Positions 18,313 through 28,361 of a DNA stretch of 64,000 nucleotides are shown here, in pieces. The position numbers were made by a program, and so were the translations under genes. This DNA comes from an uncultured Sphingomonadaceae bacterium. GTDB lineage: Bacteria; Pseudomonadota; Alphaproteobacteria; Sphingomonadales; Sphingomonadaceae. Location: contig CANMEE010000001.1 of assembly GCA_947496865.1 (NCBI GenBank), forward strand, positions 1,107,501 to 1,171,500, written 5' to 3'. The notes below the pieces were generated by a model. The model made no database searches and was not told where the DNA came from. It saw only the letters and a list, made by a program, of their open reading frames with translations. Each line of letters starts with the position of its first letter. The stretch's first letter is position 1.

Positions 18313-19311
18313 ATGACCACCGAAGCCCGCTACGATATTGTTGCTGTTGGTAATGCCATTGTTGATGTGATCGCGCAGGCAGACGATGCGTTTCTGGAAG
18401 AAGAACAGCTCAACAAGGGCGCGATGACGCTGATCGACGCCGAACGGGCGCAGCAGCTCTATCGGGATATGGGCGTCGCGCGCGAAATTAGTGGCGGATC
18501 CGGGTCCAACACGCTGGCTGGCGCGTCGACCCTCGGTCGCCAATGCGCCTTGATTGCTCAGGTTGCAGATGATCAGCTGGGGGAAGTATTCACCCATGAT
18601 ATCCGCGCCACCGGTATTGATTTTGATGTCCCGCCGCTCGGCAAAGAGCCGCCGACCGCACGCTGCCTCATTCTGGTGACGCCGGATGCCCAACGGACGA
18701 TGAACACATTTTTGGGCGCCTCGCAGTTTTTGCCACCCGCATCTGTCGATGCCGGCCTGATTGCCAGCGGCGCTATCCTCTATCTTGAGGGCTATTTATG
18801 GGATGCCGAAGAGCCTAAAGCGGCGATGGCCCTGGCGATCGATATTGCGCGCAATAATGATCGCAAGGTCGCCTTCACCTTGTCGGACGGTTTTTGCATC
18901 GAGCGTCATCGTGATGATTTTGCCCGGCTGATCAAAGATGGCATGATCGACATATTATTCGCCAATGAAGCGGAAATAAAATCACTATGTGAAACCGACA
19001 ATTTTGATGCAGCTGTAGCCCAAACCGCAGCGCAGGTTGAAACATTGGTCGTGACGCGCAGCGAACAGGGCGCCATCGCTGTACGGGGCATGAAGACTTA
19101 TGCGGTGGGCGCAGAGCCGGTCGAAAAAATTGTCGATACAACCGGTGCGGGTGATTTGTTCGCCGCCGGTTTCCTCAGCGGCTATATTGAAGAACGGTCC
19201 ATGGAAGATTGCCTGACCATCGGTGCAATTGCCGCTGCCGAGGTCATTTCGCACTATGGCGCGCGGCCGGAAGCGGATTTACGGGCGTTGGTGAAGCAGC
19301 GTTTGGGTTAA
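18313..19311 (+). CDS. PfkB family carbohydrate kinase, probable adenosine kinase
   Basis: A 332-residue ribokinase-family enzyme. The N-terminal GNAIVDVIA and GGSGSNTLAGASTLG motifs form the sugar site. The C-terminal signature DTTGAGDLFAAGFLSGY carries the catalytic Asp and anion hole. This subgroup in alphaproteobacteria is usually annotated as adenosine kinase, phosphorylating adenosine to AMP with ATP. The start has an AAGGA site eight bases upstream. It is a single gene. Confidence 0.88.
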   Translation: MTTEARYDIVAVGNAIVDVIAQADDAFLEEEQLNKGAMTLIDAERAQQLYRDMGVAREISGGSGSNTLAGASTLGRQCALIAQVADDQLGEVFTHDIRATGIDFDVPPLGKEPPTARCLILVTPDAQRTMNTFLGASQFLPPASVDAGLIASGAILYLEGYLWDAEEPKAAMALAIDIARNNDRKVAFTLSDGFCIERHRDDFARLIKDGMIDILFANEAEIKSLCETDNFDAAVAQTAAQVETLVVTRSEQGAIAVRGMKTYAVGAEPVEKIVDTTGAGDLFAAGFLSGYIEERSMEDCLTIGAIAAAEVISHYGARPEADLRALVKQRLG

Positions 19312-19332
19312 ACCGGCAGGCCGATTAACCGC

Positions 19333-20889
19333 TTAACTCTTCATCTTGAACAATTTGCGATCTTCCGGTCCAAAGCCCCATTTCCAGATGACCCAGGCAT
19401 AGCTGCCCAATATCATCGGGATGCCGATGATCAGCTCTGCCCATTCTGGCAAATAGGTCGCGAGATAACCGATGGCGGTCGCCACTAAGACGGCCATGAT
19501 CAGCGACCAGCGCCAGCCATTGACGGGTGCTTTCAGCAATTTGGACAGAAAAACAGCTTTGACGACGGAAGCATAGGCCAACGCGACCATCAACGCGGCT
19601 GCCACGGCAGCAGCTTGGAACAGAGGCGGCCAGCCCATGCGCATGCAAATCTGGATGAAGGTAACGCTGAGCGCGGCCTGTAAAAGCAGCATCGACAATG
19701 AAATAAGCAGATTGCGATGTCGCGCAATATAGACCAATGCTGCTTCGCTCACCACCGCGGTGGCGGCCACAGCTTCAGCCGCCAAAAGAAACGCCAGCGC
19801 GCCGGTACCGCCAACAAAATTGGGTCCCACCAACCCCATCACGGCTTCTCCAGGAATTGCCAAAGCCAGAGCGATGCCAGCTTGCGCTGCGATGATCCAG
19901 AAGCCGACTTGGCTGACTTGATTGGCAATTGCCTTCATATTACCCGCTTCGAGGTTACGGGTAATGACCGGACCCAATATCGGATCGAAACTGGTTTTTA
20001 ATTTTTGCGGCAGGCTCGCGACCTGCTGGGCGATATAATAAACGCCGACGATAGCAGGCGAAGCAAACAGGCCGAGAATAGCAAGGTCCAGCCGCCGCGA
20101 TCCCCATTCTGCAGCATCAGCCGCCGCCAATGGCATATTGTGCCGTGCCAGCTTGGCCAGGGCGAGAGGTTTGGGACGCCAGCCCCATGGCAGGCCATAG
20201 CTTTTTAGCAACGGCCATAGCGATGCAATCAACGCGGCAATCATGGAAACAACATAAGAAAGGATCAATCCATCCCGCAGCGAATAGTAAGAAAACAGGA
20301 AGGCGGCGATACTGATTGTCCACGGTTCAACGACCGACCGGGCCCGCACGGTCGAGGCGATATCATAGCGATAGGCCAGCGCCGCAAGCGCTATATCAGA
20401 CCCGGCAATGGCGAAAATCACCAGTGGCAGAAATCGGTCAAGACCGTTTATTTCGCTGTTTGGAAACATGATTTGCGGAACCAATATCAACAGCACCGCG
20501 CCCAGCATTGAGGCAAAGAGGCTGACGAGCAAGCCATCCCAGACGACATGCACATGTGGCCGTTCGGTGCGGCTGAGCTGTTCTGCCAGTCCCCGTTTCA
20601 GGCCGAGTGTCGCGAGTTGCGCCGCAAATTCTACAATCAATATCGCATAGGCAAAACGCCCCAGCGCTTCTGCGCCATAGATGCGCCCGGCAACAAATAA
20701 AAATGGCAGACGTGCCGCCAGCCTCAGCAGAAATCCAAAAACATTTGTCCGGCCGCCTTTTGCCAAAGCAGCGAGATCTTCCTTGCCGTCTTCTTGATCT
20801 GCTCCTCCCGCAGCCGTCTTGTCATCGGGCCCCGTAACTTTTTCGGGCAGCGGGCCAGATGATGAGCCTGAAGATTCCGGGCTGGTCAA
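19333..20889 (-). CDS. polysaccharide flippase-type membrane protein (Wzx/MATE-like)
   Basis: A 518-residue protein with about 12-14 membrane helices and a charged N-terminal tail of about 40 residues. It matches the lipopolysaccharide biosynthesis/polysaccharide transport family: FLLRLAARLPFLFVAGRIYGAEALGRFAYA at the first helices, LKRGLAEQ between them, and amphipathic paired repeats. Members flip lipid-linked glycan units. The start is a TTG at 20889 with GGAGA about eight bases upstream. It stands alone downstream of gpsA, separated by 95 bases. Confidence 0.8.
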   Translation of the reverse strand: MTSPESSGSSSGPLPEKVTGPDDKTAAGGADQEDGKEDLAALAKGGRTNVFGFLLRLAARLPFLFVAGRIYGAEALGRFAYAILIVEFAAQLATLGLKRGLAEQLSRTERPHVHVVWDGLLVSLFASMLGAVLLILVPQIMFPNSEINGLDRFLPLVIFAIAGSDIALAALAYRYDIASTVRARSVVEPWTISIAAFLFSYYSLRDGLILSYVVSMIAALIASLWPLLKSYGLPWGWRPKPLALAKLARHNMPLAAADAAEWGSRRLDLAILGLFASPAIVGVYYIAQQVASLPQKLKTSFDPILGPVITRNLEAGNMKAIANQVSQVGFWIIAAQAGIALALAIPGEAVMGLVGPNFVGGTGALAFLLAAEAVAATAVVSEAALVYIARHRNLLISLSMLLLQAALSVTFIQICMRMGWPPLFQAAAVAAALMVALAYASVVKAVFLSKLLKAPVNGWRWSLIMAVLVATAIGYLATYLPEWAELIIGIPMILGSYAWVIWKWGFGPEDRKLFKMKS

Positions 20890-20984
20890 AAAAATATCTC
20901 CGGCTGGTAAAGCAATTCATAAATGGGGGAGTAAATCGAAACAACCGGCTTTACCCCACTCGATCCGCCTTGTCATCTTTTGTG

Positions 20985-21980
20985 CTAACGCCGCTCGGAC
21001 ACCAAGGGGCGACCCATGAGCTGTGCGACAATCGCGTGGGAATCGATCTGTCCGGCCAGCAGCGCACAAACGGCGTCGACAATTGGCATCTCGATGCCCC
21101 GCGCTTTCGCGTCGCGCTGCAATACTGGCGCTGTCGCCGCGCCTTCTGCCACTGTCGCGCGATTGGTCAGCAGGGTTTTGGCGGATTGGCCCTCCCCCAA
21201 TCCTTTGCCCAACGAGAAGTTGCGGGAACTGGTGGATGAACATGTCAGCACCAGATCGCCTAAACCGCATAGGCCGGATAATGTCTCCGCTCTGGCTCCG
21301 CGTGCTGCGCCATAGCGCAACATTTCTGCAAATCCGCGGCTAATAATCGACGCGCGGGCATTTTGGCCGAGGCCGGCCCCCTCAACAACACCGCAGCCGA
21401 TAGCGAGGACATTTTTCACCGCGCCACCGATTTCGGCTCCGGCAATATCATCCGAGTAATAGGGCCGGAAAGAGGGTTTGGAGATTAAAGGATTGAGCCT
21501 GTCCCACAGCTCTTCACTGTCGCAAGCGAGCGTTAGGGCGGTTGGCAAGCCTTGAGCAACTTCATGAGCAAATGTTGGCCCGGAGAGGACTGCCAGCGGG
21601 TTATCAGGCCGCATGTCCTGAACAACCTCGCTCATCAATTGTTGTGTCGCTTCTTCAATGCCTTTGCTGCAGAGGATCAGCGCCGCATTGCTGTCGGGTA
21701 AAGCCTGTAAACTGGTGCGCAGATGCTGGGCCGGGGTAACGATCAGCAAAGCCTCGCAGGCTGCTAGTTCATCCATGTCGCGGGTTGCGCGAATATTTTT
21801 CCGCAGCGGATGGCCGGGCAGAAAGGCCTTATTCTCGTGGGTGTCGTTAATTTGTTCCACGACATCCGTTTCGCGCGCCCACAGCAGCAATTCGTCCTGC
21901 CCCTCTGACAGTATCTGTGCGATCGCGGTTCCCCATGCGCCGGCGCCGATAACGCCCATTGTCGATGGTTTACCGCTCAT
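20985..21980 (-). CDS. gpsA: NAD(P)-dependent glycerol-3-phosphate dehydrogenase
   Basis: A 331-residue cytoplasmic enzyme that reduces dihydroxyacetone phosphate to sn-glycerol-3-phosphate for phospholipid synthesis. The Rossmann motif [14 protein letters not shown] is at the N-terminus. Family motifs [15 protein letters not shown] and [11 protein letters not shown] (with the catalytic Lys) follow. Its ATG overlaps the tsaD stop by four bases, giving a tsaD-gpsA operon. Confidence 0.96.
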   Translation of the reverse strand: MSGKPSTMGVIGAGAWGTAIAQILSEGQDELLLWARETDVVEQINDTHENKAFLPGHPLRKNIRATRDMDELAACEALLIVTPAQHLRTSLQALPDSNAALILCSKGIEEATQQLMSEVVQDMRPDNPLAVLSGPTFAHEVAQGLPTALTLACDSEELWDRLNPLISKPSFRPYYSDDIAGAEIGGAVKNVLAIGCGVVEGAGLGQNARASIISRGFAEMLRYGAARGARAETLSGLCGLGDLVLTCSSTSSRNFSLGKGLGEGQSAKTLLTNRATVAEGAATAPVLQRDAKARGIEMPIVDAVCALLAGQIDSHAIVAQLMGRPLVSERR

Positions 21981-23011
21981 GCCTTCACACCCGCCCCGCG
22001 CGCTTTTTCGGCGGTTGGGTCGAGTGGCCAGCGTGGCCGGGCGACAAAATCTAGCGAATCTGTCAAGCCAGCGGCAAGGCGTTCAGCGCCTGCCCAGGCG
22101 ATCATCGCCGCATTGTCGGTGCATAGCCAAAGCGGCGGCGCGGTAAATTGCATATCATAGTCGCTGGCAAGTTGTTCCAGCATGGCGCGGATCGGACCGT
22201 TGGCCGCGACACCGCCAGCGACCACCAGATGTGGCGCAGCGCCATGGTCATGGAGCGCTTTTTCCAGCCGGTCTTTCAGGCAATCGACCGTCGCCTGTTG
22301 GAAGGAAGCGGCGATATCTTCGGGCTTGTGCGCGCCGCTTTGATGGGCTCTGACAACTGCACTTTTGAGGCCTGCAAACGAGAAATGCGGTTCCTTTGAT
22401 CCTTTGAGAGGACGCGGCAACGGGACGGCTGCAGCATTGCCGGTTTTGGCCAATGTTTCGACTTTTGGGCCGCCGGGATAGCCGAGACCCAATATTTTCG
22501 CAGTTTTGTCAAACGCCTCTCCGGCCGCATCATCAATGGTTGTGGCGAGGCGGCGATATTGGCCGACGCCTTCTACCCGCAATATCTGGCAATGGCCGCC
22601 GGAAACCAGCAATAGCAAATAAGGAAAGCTTAGATCCGGATTGGCCAGACGTGGGGACAAGGCATGGCCTTCCAGATGATTGACCGCAACCAACGGTTTG
22701 TCCGCCGCCATGGCCAGCGCCTTGCCGGTCACGAGCCCGACCATCACACCGCCGATGAGTCCCGGGCCAGCGGTGGCTGCAATCGCATCGACTTGATCCA
22801 GTAGCAGATCGGCTTCGGTGAGCGCCGCTTCAATCAGCGGTGTTATAATTTCGGCGTGAGCCCGGGCAGCAATTTCAGGGACGACGCCACCAAACGGAGC
22901 GTGCGCGGCTTCTTGTCCGGCCAATTTATGGGCCAGTATCTCGCGGTCAGATGTGACCAGTGCTGCCGCTGTTTCATCGCAGCTGGATTCAATGCCTAAA
23001 ATTATACTCAT
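21977..23011 (-). CDS. tsaD: tRNA N6-threonylcarbamoyladenosine transferase TsaD
   Basis: A 344-residue ASKHA-fold enzyme that places the threonylcarbamoyl group on A37 of ANN-decoding tRNAs, working with TsaB and TsaE. It begins [16 protein letters not shown] and carries the metal-binding motif [12 protein letters not shown] and [11 protein letters not shown]. The last ~20 residues are a variable tail. It is the first gene of an operon with gpsA and is divergent from hemC, 42 bases away. Confidence 0.97.
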   Translation of the reverse strand: MSIILGIESSCDETAAALVTSDREILAHKLAGQEAAHAPFGGVVPEIAARAHAEIITPLIEAALTEADLLLDQVDAIAATAGPGLIGGVMVGLVTGKALAMAADKPLVAVNHLEGHALSPRLANPDLSFPYLLLLVSGGHCQILRVEGVGQYRRLATTIDDAAGEAFDKTAKILGLGYPGGPKVETLAKTGNAAAVPLPRPLKGSKEPHFSFAGLKSAVVRAHQSGAHKPEDIAASFQQATVDCLKDRLEKALHDHGAAPHLVVAGGVAANGPIRAMLEQLASDYDMQFTAPPLWLCTDNAAMIAWAGAERLAAGLTDSLDFVARPRWPLDPTAEKARGAGVKA

Positions 23012-23053
23012 ATCTCTATTTACTTAAGCCATGGCAGGATTAGGACAAGGACT

Positions 23054-24013
23054 ATGACAGGCAATAGCGACATCGAACGAAAAATATTGGCAGGTGTTGA
23101 TCGGCCTTTGCGCATCGGCACGCGCCAATCTCCTTTAGCGATGGTACAAGCAGAGATGGCGGCCAGTGCCATATTATCAGCCCACGGCTGGCGGCCCGAT
23201 CAGGTTGAACTGGTGCCGATGATTGCAACGGGCGACAAGATACAGGATCGCGCATTGGCCGAGGTTGGTGGTAAAGCGCTGTGGACCAAAGAGCTCGATC
23301 GCGCGCTGTTTGAAGGCGATATTGATTGCGCGGTGCACAGCATGAAAGATGTTGAAACCGTGCGGCCCGATGCGTTTACCATTGCCGCGATAATGGCGCG
23401 CGCCGACACGCATGATCGGCTGGTTGGGGCGGATTCCATAGATGATCTGCCAGAGGGCGCGATTGTCGGCACCGCATCACCGCGGCGCAAGGCCCAATTG
23501 CTGCGGCAGCGCAGCGATCTTGATATCCGGCTTATTCGCGGCAATGTTCAGACGCGGCTGCAGAAAATTGCTGATGGCGAATATGCCGCGACCCTGTTGG
23601 CCGCTGCGGGCCTCGACCGTCTCGGCATGGACGATATCGGCACCCAAATACCACAAGACGTCATGTTGCCGGCCCCGGCGCAGGGCGCGGTCGGCATTGA
23701 AACATTGACGGACTCCAATCATATGCGGCGGTTGTTGCGGGAAATATCCTGCTCGAAAACGTCGCGCGCGGTGACGGCGGAACGGATTTTTTTGAAAGAA
23801 TTGACGGCCGATTGTCACAGTCCGGTAGCGGCCCATGCGAATATGGAAGGGCTGACAATTTATCTGCGCGCGGAAATTTTGCTACCAGATGGCAGCCAAT
23901 GCATAAGCGGAACTTCGGAATTTGAGGCCGGAGACGTATCGGGACCAACAAGGCTTGCCCGCAAATTATTGGGGCAGGCCAGCGCAGAATTAAAGGCAGT
24001 ATTTGGCAGATGA
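23054..24013 (+). CDS. hemC: hydroxymethylbilane synthase (porphobilinogen deaminase)
   Basis: A 319-residue enzyme that joins four porphobilinogens into hydroxymethylbilane for haem. The start region RIGTRQSPLAMVQAE, the catalytic VHSMKDV with its Asp nearby, and the GNVQTRLQK motif are all present. The cofactor-binding Cys is in LTADCHSPVAAHA near residue 256. Its stop overlaps the hemD start by four bases (ATGA). Confidence 0.97.
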   Translation: MTGNSDIERKILAGVDRPLRIGTRQSPLAMVQAEMAASAILSAHGWRPDQVELVPMIATGDKIQDRALAEVGGKALWTKELDRALFEGDIDCAVHSMKDVETVRPDAFTIAAIMARADTHDRLVGADSIDDLPEGAIVGTASPRRKAQLLRQRSDLDIRLIRGNVQTRLQKIADGEYAATLLAAAGLDRLGMDDIGTQIPQDVMLPAPAQGAVGIETLTDSNHMRRLLREISCSKTSRAVTAERIFLKELTADCHSPVAAHANMEGLTIYLRAEILLPDGSQCISGTSEFEAGDVSGPTRLARKLLGQASAELKAVFGR

Positions 24014-24693
24014 ATAAGTCGCTGGTTATTTTACGGCCAGCCGATGGTGCTCTTGAAACAGCAGAAAAAGCTGAAAAATTGGGCTTGTCGACTATTATCG
24101 ATCCACTATTTGCCGTGGAACCAATGGCGTGGGCAGCGCCGGTTGCCTCACAATTTGATGCTGTGATGCTGACCAGCGCGAACGCTGTCAAATATGGTGG
24201 CAGCACCCTGGAAAAATATCAGAAATTACCTGTGTTAGCGGTTGGTGATGCCACGGCTACGGCCGCGCGGCGGGCAGGTTTCAAGGTGGTTGAAACCGGG
24301 AATGGTGGCGCAGAAAATTTGCTCCAATCGCTGGCCCCGGGGCGATATCCGCGCATCTTGCGCCTAACGGGCAAAGACCATGTAAAGACAAATCCCTCGG
24401 GCCAAGAAATCTCGCTCTTTCAAGTCTATCAGGCATCGGCTTTGCCGCTAGGAGAAAAGGCACGCGCTGCGCTGGAGCAAGGACATGTCATTTTGCTCTA
24501 TTCCGTCAGAGCCGCGAAAATACTGGCAGCCGAAATGGATCGCCTTGGTCTCAATCGTGCCATCAACCATGTCGCGGCCCTGTCCCCCAATATTGCTCAA
24601 GCCGCTGGTAGCGGATGGAAAAATATTGCAGCAGCGGAGCAGCCAAGTGACGATGCTTTACTGTCTTTGGCAGGGCGACTATGTCTGGATTAG
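24010..24693 (+). CDS. hemD: uroporphyrinogen-III synthase
   Basis: A 227-residue protein translationally coupled to hemC. It closes hydroxymethylbilane into uroporphyrinogen III. Sequence conservation in this family is low, but the N-terminal ILRPADGALETAEKAEKLG, the central MLTSANAVKYGG and the C-terminal SPNIAQAAGSGWKNIAAAEQP regions fit, as does the two-domain length. Position behind hemC makes the call strong. Confidence 0.9.
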   Translation: MNKSLVILRPADGALETAEKAEKLGLSTIIDPLFAVEPMAWAAPVASQFDAVMLTSANAVKYGGSTLEKYQKLPVLAVGDATATAARRAGFKVVETGNGGAENLLQSLAPGRYPRILRLTGKDHVKTNPSGQEISLFQVYQASALPLGEKARAALEQGHVILLYSVRAAKILAAEMDRLGLNRAINHVAALSPNIAQAAGSGWKNIAAAEQPSDDALLSLAGRLCLD

Positions 24694-24742
24694 AGATAGC
24701 GGGATGGGCGCAGGGCCCAACAGCAGCATTTAGGGAAGTTGA

Positions 24743-25717
24743 ATGAGCCGGGACTATGAAAAAATCGCGCCAAGCGGCGGGAAAAGTAATTTGACCCGCA
24801 ATGTTCTGGTGTTGATGGTTGTCGCCTTTGTCGGTGGCGCGATTCTTACCGGCTGGGTATTCTCGCGCTATAATCCGTTTGAAAGCTCCGATGAAACTGC
24901 AATTGCAACCGCAAATAGTGGATCGGGGCAACCCGCCGCAGTAACGGATCCTGCAACAGCCTTGGCGAATCGGATAGATGCTGATGGAACCGTTCTTCCT
25001 CCGCCACCAGTCAACCCCGTGCCAACAGAAATCCCGGCGCTGACGCCCGATAAAGAACGCGCCTTGGCGGTACGGGTCGCAGATCTTGAGGATCGGTTGT
25101 CGCGGATCAATGTTCAGGCGCAAGCCGCGTCGGGCAATGCCGCGCGGGCAGAAGGGTTGCTGATCGCTTTTGCTGCAAGACGGGCTTTGGACCGGGGATC
25201 GCCTCTGGGTTATATCGAATCGCAGTTGCGGCTGCGTTTTGGCGATGCGCAGCCCAAGGCGGTGACGACGATTGTGAACGCCTCGCGAGAGCCCGTGACT
25301 CTCGAAGAATTGTCTACCGGACTCGATGATATCGGTCCCTCTCTGACCAGCGGATCAACCGGCGCAGGTTTCTGGGCCGACTTGAAGCGTGAAATGTCGG
25401 AGCTATTTGTGATTCGTCGCGACGGAACACCGTCCCCTGTGCCGCAGCAACGTCTGATTCGTGCCAAGCGCTACGTAGAAAATGGCAATGTCGATGCTGC
25501 TATTGCAGAAATTGATAAATTGCCGGGCAGCGACAATGCCGATGATTTGACAAATCAATGGATGGAAAAAGCGCGGCGTTACAATGAAGCACGCCGGGCC
25601 TTGGATGTTATTGAAACAGCCGCGATATTGGAGCCGCAGCAATTGCGTACGGCGGAAGGTGAGCGTGTGGATCAGCCTTCTCCACTGGCTCCGGTGACGC
25701 CGATACCGGCGCCCTGA
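24743..25717 (+). CDS. mitofilin-like membrane protein (hem cluster)
   Basis: A 324-residue bitopic protein. One membrane helix covers about residues 20-42, followed by a Pro/Ala-rich linker, a coiled-coil stretch (about 95-130) and a helical C-terminal domain of about 150 residues. Proteins of this design next to hemCD in alphaproteobacteria are called mitofilin/MIC60-like and may shape the inner membrane. The sequence shows the architecture and position only; the mitofilin identity rests on gene order. It has a good AGGGAAG ribosome-binding site. Confidence 0.7.
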   Translation: MSRDYEKIAPSGGKSNLTRNVLVLMVVAFVGGAILTGWVFSRYNPFESSDETAIATANSGSGQPAAVTDPATALANRIDADGTVLPPPPVNPVPTEIPALTPDKERALAVRVADLEDRLSRINVQAQAASGNAARAEGLLIAFAARRALDRGSPLGYIESQLRLRFGDAQPKAVTTIVNASREPVTLEELSTGLDDIGPSLTSGSTGAGFWADLKREMSELFVIRRDGTPSPVPQQRLIRAKRYVENGNVDAAIAEIDKLPGSDNADDLTNQWMEKARRYNEARRALDVIETAAILEPQQLRTAEGERVDQPSPLAPVTPIPAP

Positions 25718-25720
25718 TCT

Positions 25721-26119
25721 TCACGCTTCTGAGAGGAATAAGGCTGCCAGTTCTTGGGGAACGCGAACCGGCCGCCCGCTGGTCTGATCAATAATCGCCC
25801 AATTGGTCTTGGCTGACACTTTTAATTTGCCATCAGCGCCGGCGAAGCTGACATTGCGCCAGAAGCGTGCCCCTTTGGGCGGTTCGGAAATCCAGGTCTT
25901 GCCGGTCACAGTCTCGCCAGCAACCACATTGCCGCGATAGTCAATTTCATGCCGGGTCACGACCCAGATATAGCGTTCGAGATATTCTTGCGGCGCTATG
26001 GTTTGCCAATGGGCGGTCGCGAGTTCCTGAATCCAGCGCACCCAGACAGCATTATTAACATGGCCGAGTTCATCAATATCCTCGGGCTGCGCTACAATCT
26101 CAAGGAAATATTCGCTCAT
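25721..26119 (-). CDS. acyl-CoA thioesterase, hotdog fold (YbgC/FadM-like)
   Basis: A 132-residue 4-hydroxybenzoyl-CoA-thioesterase-type protein. The motif DIDELGHVNNAVWVRWIQ carries the Asp/His/Asn of this hotdog subgroup. The start is taken at 26119, where ATGA overlaps the stop of the peptidase gene, showing coupling; an upstream in-frame start at 26149 would run into that gene. The natural acyl substrate is not evident. Confidence 0.85.
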   Translation of the reverse strand: MSEYFLEIVAQPEDIDELGHVNNAVWVRWIQELATAHWQTIAPQEYLERYIWVVTRHEIDYRGNVVAGETVTGKTWISEPPKGARFWRNVSFAGADGKLKVSAKTNWAIIDQTSGRPVRVPQELAALFLSEA

Positions 26120-28272
26120 TTTGTCGAGTCTGTCACGCCCATTTGCCACAATATAAACGCAAATTCTTCTGCGGTTTCTTCGATCCGATTCCAGCGGCCC
26201 GACTTGCCGCCATGGCCGGCGCCCATATTGGTTTTGAGCAGCAGGACATTGTTATCGGTCTTGGTTGCGCGAAGCTTGGCGGCCCATTTGGCTGGCTCCC
26301 AATAGGTCACCCGCGGGTCGTTGAGACCGCCGGTGATCAGCATGGGCGGATAATTTTGCGCGCTGACCTGATCATAAGGCGAATAGCTGCGGATATATTC
26401 AAAGGCCGCTTTGTCGGTAATCGGATTGCCCCATTCCGGCCATTCACCCGGGGTGAGCGGCAGGCTTTCATCCTGCATCGTGTTGAGCACATCGACAAAG
26501 GGCACATGCGCGACAATCGCGCCCCATAGACCGGGATCACTATTGACGATAGCGCCCATTAATTCTCCGCCAGCCGAGCCGCCAGACGCGCTGATCCGGC
26601 CCTTGGCGGTATAGCCTTTGTCGGCGAGACCCTTGGCGACATCGACAAAGTCGTTAAATGTGTTGGTGCGCTGCATCAGCTTGCCCTGCAGATACCAGTT
26701 ACGACCTAGATCGTCGCCGCCGCGAATATGGGCGATGGCGTAAACAAAGCCGCGATCGACCAGCGACAGCCGCGTGGTCGAAAAGCTCGGCGGGACGGCA
26801 TAGCCATAAGCGCCATAAGCATAAAGGTGGAGCGGCGCGCTGCCGTCCAGCTTGGTGCCGTTCTTATAAACGAGGGACACCGGAACCATCGTGCCATCGC
26901 GTGCCTTTATGCTCAACCGCTCGGTCGTATATTCTTCAGCGTCATAGCCTGATGGAATCTCTTGAACCTTCAATGTTTCCAAAATGCCGTTAGCGACCGT
27001 AAAGTCATAAACCGTATCGGGCGTGATCATGGATTCATAAGAAAGCCGCAATTTGGTCACGTCATATTCCGGATTGTCGTCGAGGCCCGCATTATAGCTC
27101 GCCTCCGGAAATTTTATGCGGTCCTTGATGGCGCTGTCGTAGGACCAGATATCTATCTGGTCGAGGCCGTTTTCGCGTCCTTCTGTAACGTAGAAATTTT
27201 TGAACGGCGTCATGTCGGTCAGGTAAAATTCGTCTGATCCGGCAAGGAGCGTTGTCCACTGGCCTGGCCGGTCTAATGATGCTGTGGCCAGACGGAAATT
27301 CACATGATCATCATTGGTGAGGATATAGAGTTTCCCATCATGCTCCTCCACCGAATATTCGCGGCCCTTTTTGCGGGGTGATATCAACAGGGGGTCGGCT
27401 GTCGGATTGTCAGTTGGCACCAGACGCACTTCGCTGGTTTCATTGTCACCGGTTGCAATGACGATAAATTTTTCCGAATGGGTCAGGCCAATGCCGACGG
27501 TGAAACCATCCTGATTTTCTTTATACAGCTCGATATCGTCTTTGGGGTCGCTGCCAATCACATGCAGGCGCGCATTGTCGGTGCGCCAGTTTTCATTAGC
27601 CAAGCCGTACAGCAGGTTTTTCGAATCCGCTGACCAGACCAGACTGGAGAGCGTGCCGGGAATGACGTCCGGCAGCATTTCACCGGTTTCGAGATTTTTG
27701 ATACGCGCTTCAAACCGTTCCGAGCCATTATCATCCACCGAAAAGGCTAATAACTTTCCGTCCGGAGAAACCGACATCGCGCCCAGCCGGAAATATTCCT
27801 TATCCTTGGCCAGCTCATTTTCGTCGATCATCAGAACATCTGCGCCGCCGGCAACAGATTTCCGGTAATGCTGCTTATATTGCATGCCCTCTTCAAATTT
27901 TGCCCAATAGATCCAGTCACCATCTTTTTGCGGGACCGAGCTTTCATCCTCCTTGATCCGAGCCTTCATCTCTTTAAACAGCGTGTCGGTCAGCGCCTTT
28001 TGTCCGGCCATATTCTGTTCGAACCACTGGTTTTCCGCTTTCAGATAATCCAGCACATCCTCGTCATCGACCTTGGGATAGCTTTGGTCCTTGAGCCAAT
28101 GATAGGGATCGCTGACCGTATAGCCATGGCGTTCGTAACTATAGGGCCGCTGCTCCGCGACGGGTGGATTTTCGAGTTTTTTTGTCATGGTCTCTTCTGT
28201 TTTGGATTCAGCAAAAACGGGTGTCGTGGCCAGATTGAGGGCCAGTATCAGCGGTAAAAATATCTGTTTCAT
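26116..28272 (-). CDS. S9 family prolyl oligopeptidase (oligopeptidase B type), exported
   Basis: A 718-residue serine peptidase with an N-terminal signal peptide (about 21 residues ending VFA), then a seven-bladed propeller and a C-terminal alpha/beta-hydrolase domain. The catalytic Ser is in SGGSAGGELMGA near residue 560, Asp in LNDPRVTYWEP, and His in GAGHGGKSGR close to the end. The motif order matches oligopeptidase B (PtrB), which cuts short peptides after basic residues. E. coli PtrB lacks a signal peptide, so this is likely a periplasmic version. It is co-transcribed with the thioesterase. Confidence 0.9.
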   Translation of the reverse strand: MKQIFLPLILALNLATTPVFAESKTEETMTKKLENPPVAEQRPYSYERHGYTVSDPYHWLKDQSYPKVDDEDVLDYLKAENQWFEQNMAGQKALTDTLFKEMKARIKEDESSVPQKDGDWIYWAKFEEGMQYKQHYRKSVAGGADVLMIDENELAKDKEYFRLGAMSVSPDGKLLAFSVDDNGSERFEARIKNLETGEMLPDVIPGTLSSLVWSADSKNLLYGLANENWRTDNARLHVIGSDPKDDIELYKENQDGFTVGIGLTHSEKFIVIATGDNETSEVRLVPTDNPTADPLLISPRKKGREYSVEEHDGKLYILTNDDHVNFRLATASLDRPGQWTTLLAGSDEFYLTDMTPFKNFYVTEGRENGLDQIDIWSYDSAIKDRIKFPEASYNAGLDDNPEYDVTKLRLSYESMITPDTVYDFTVANGILETLKVQEIPSGYDAEEYTTERLSIKARDGTMVPVSLVYKNGTKLDGSAPLHLYAYGAYGYAVPPSFSTTRLSLVDRGFVYAIAHIRGGDDLGRNWYLQGKLMQRTNTFNDFVDVAKGLADKGYTAKGRISASGGSAGGELMGAIVNSDPGLWGAIVAHVPFVDVLNTMQDESLPLTPGEWPEWGNPITDKAAFEYIRSYSPYDQVSAQNYPPMLITGGLNDPRVTYWEPAKWAAKLRATKTDNNVLLLKTNMGAGHGGKSGRWNRIEETAEEFAFILWQMGVTDSTK

Positions 28273-28361
28273 AACGCCTCATATCTGTGAAATTGGTGGC
28301 GGAAATGGTCTGAAACACCTATGTGTTTGTGAAACCGCTAATTCAAGGAGTTTCGCAGTCC

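Noticed and set aside
19306..19330. GGTTAA...TTAACC inverted repeat between the PfkB kinase and flippase genes
   Set aside because: The arms are only six clean pairs and no T run follows on either strand, so it is not convincing as an intrinsic terminator.
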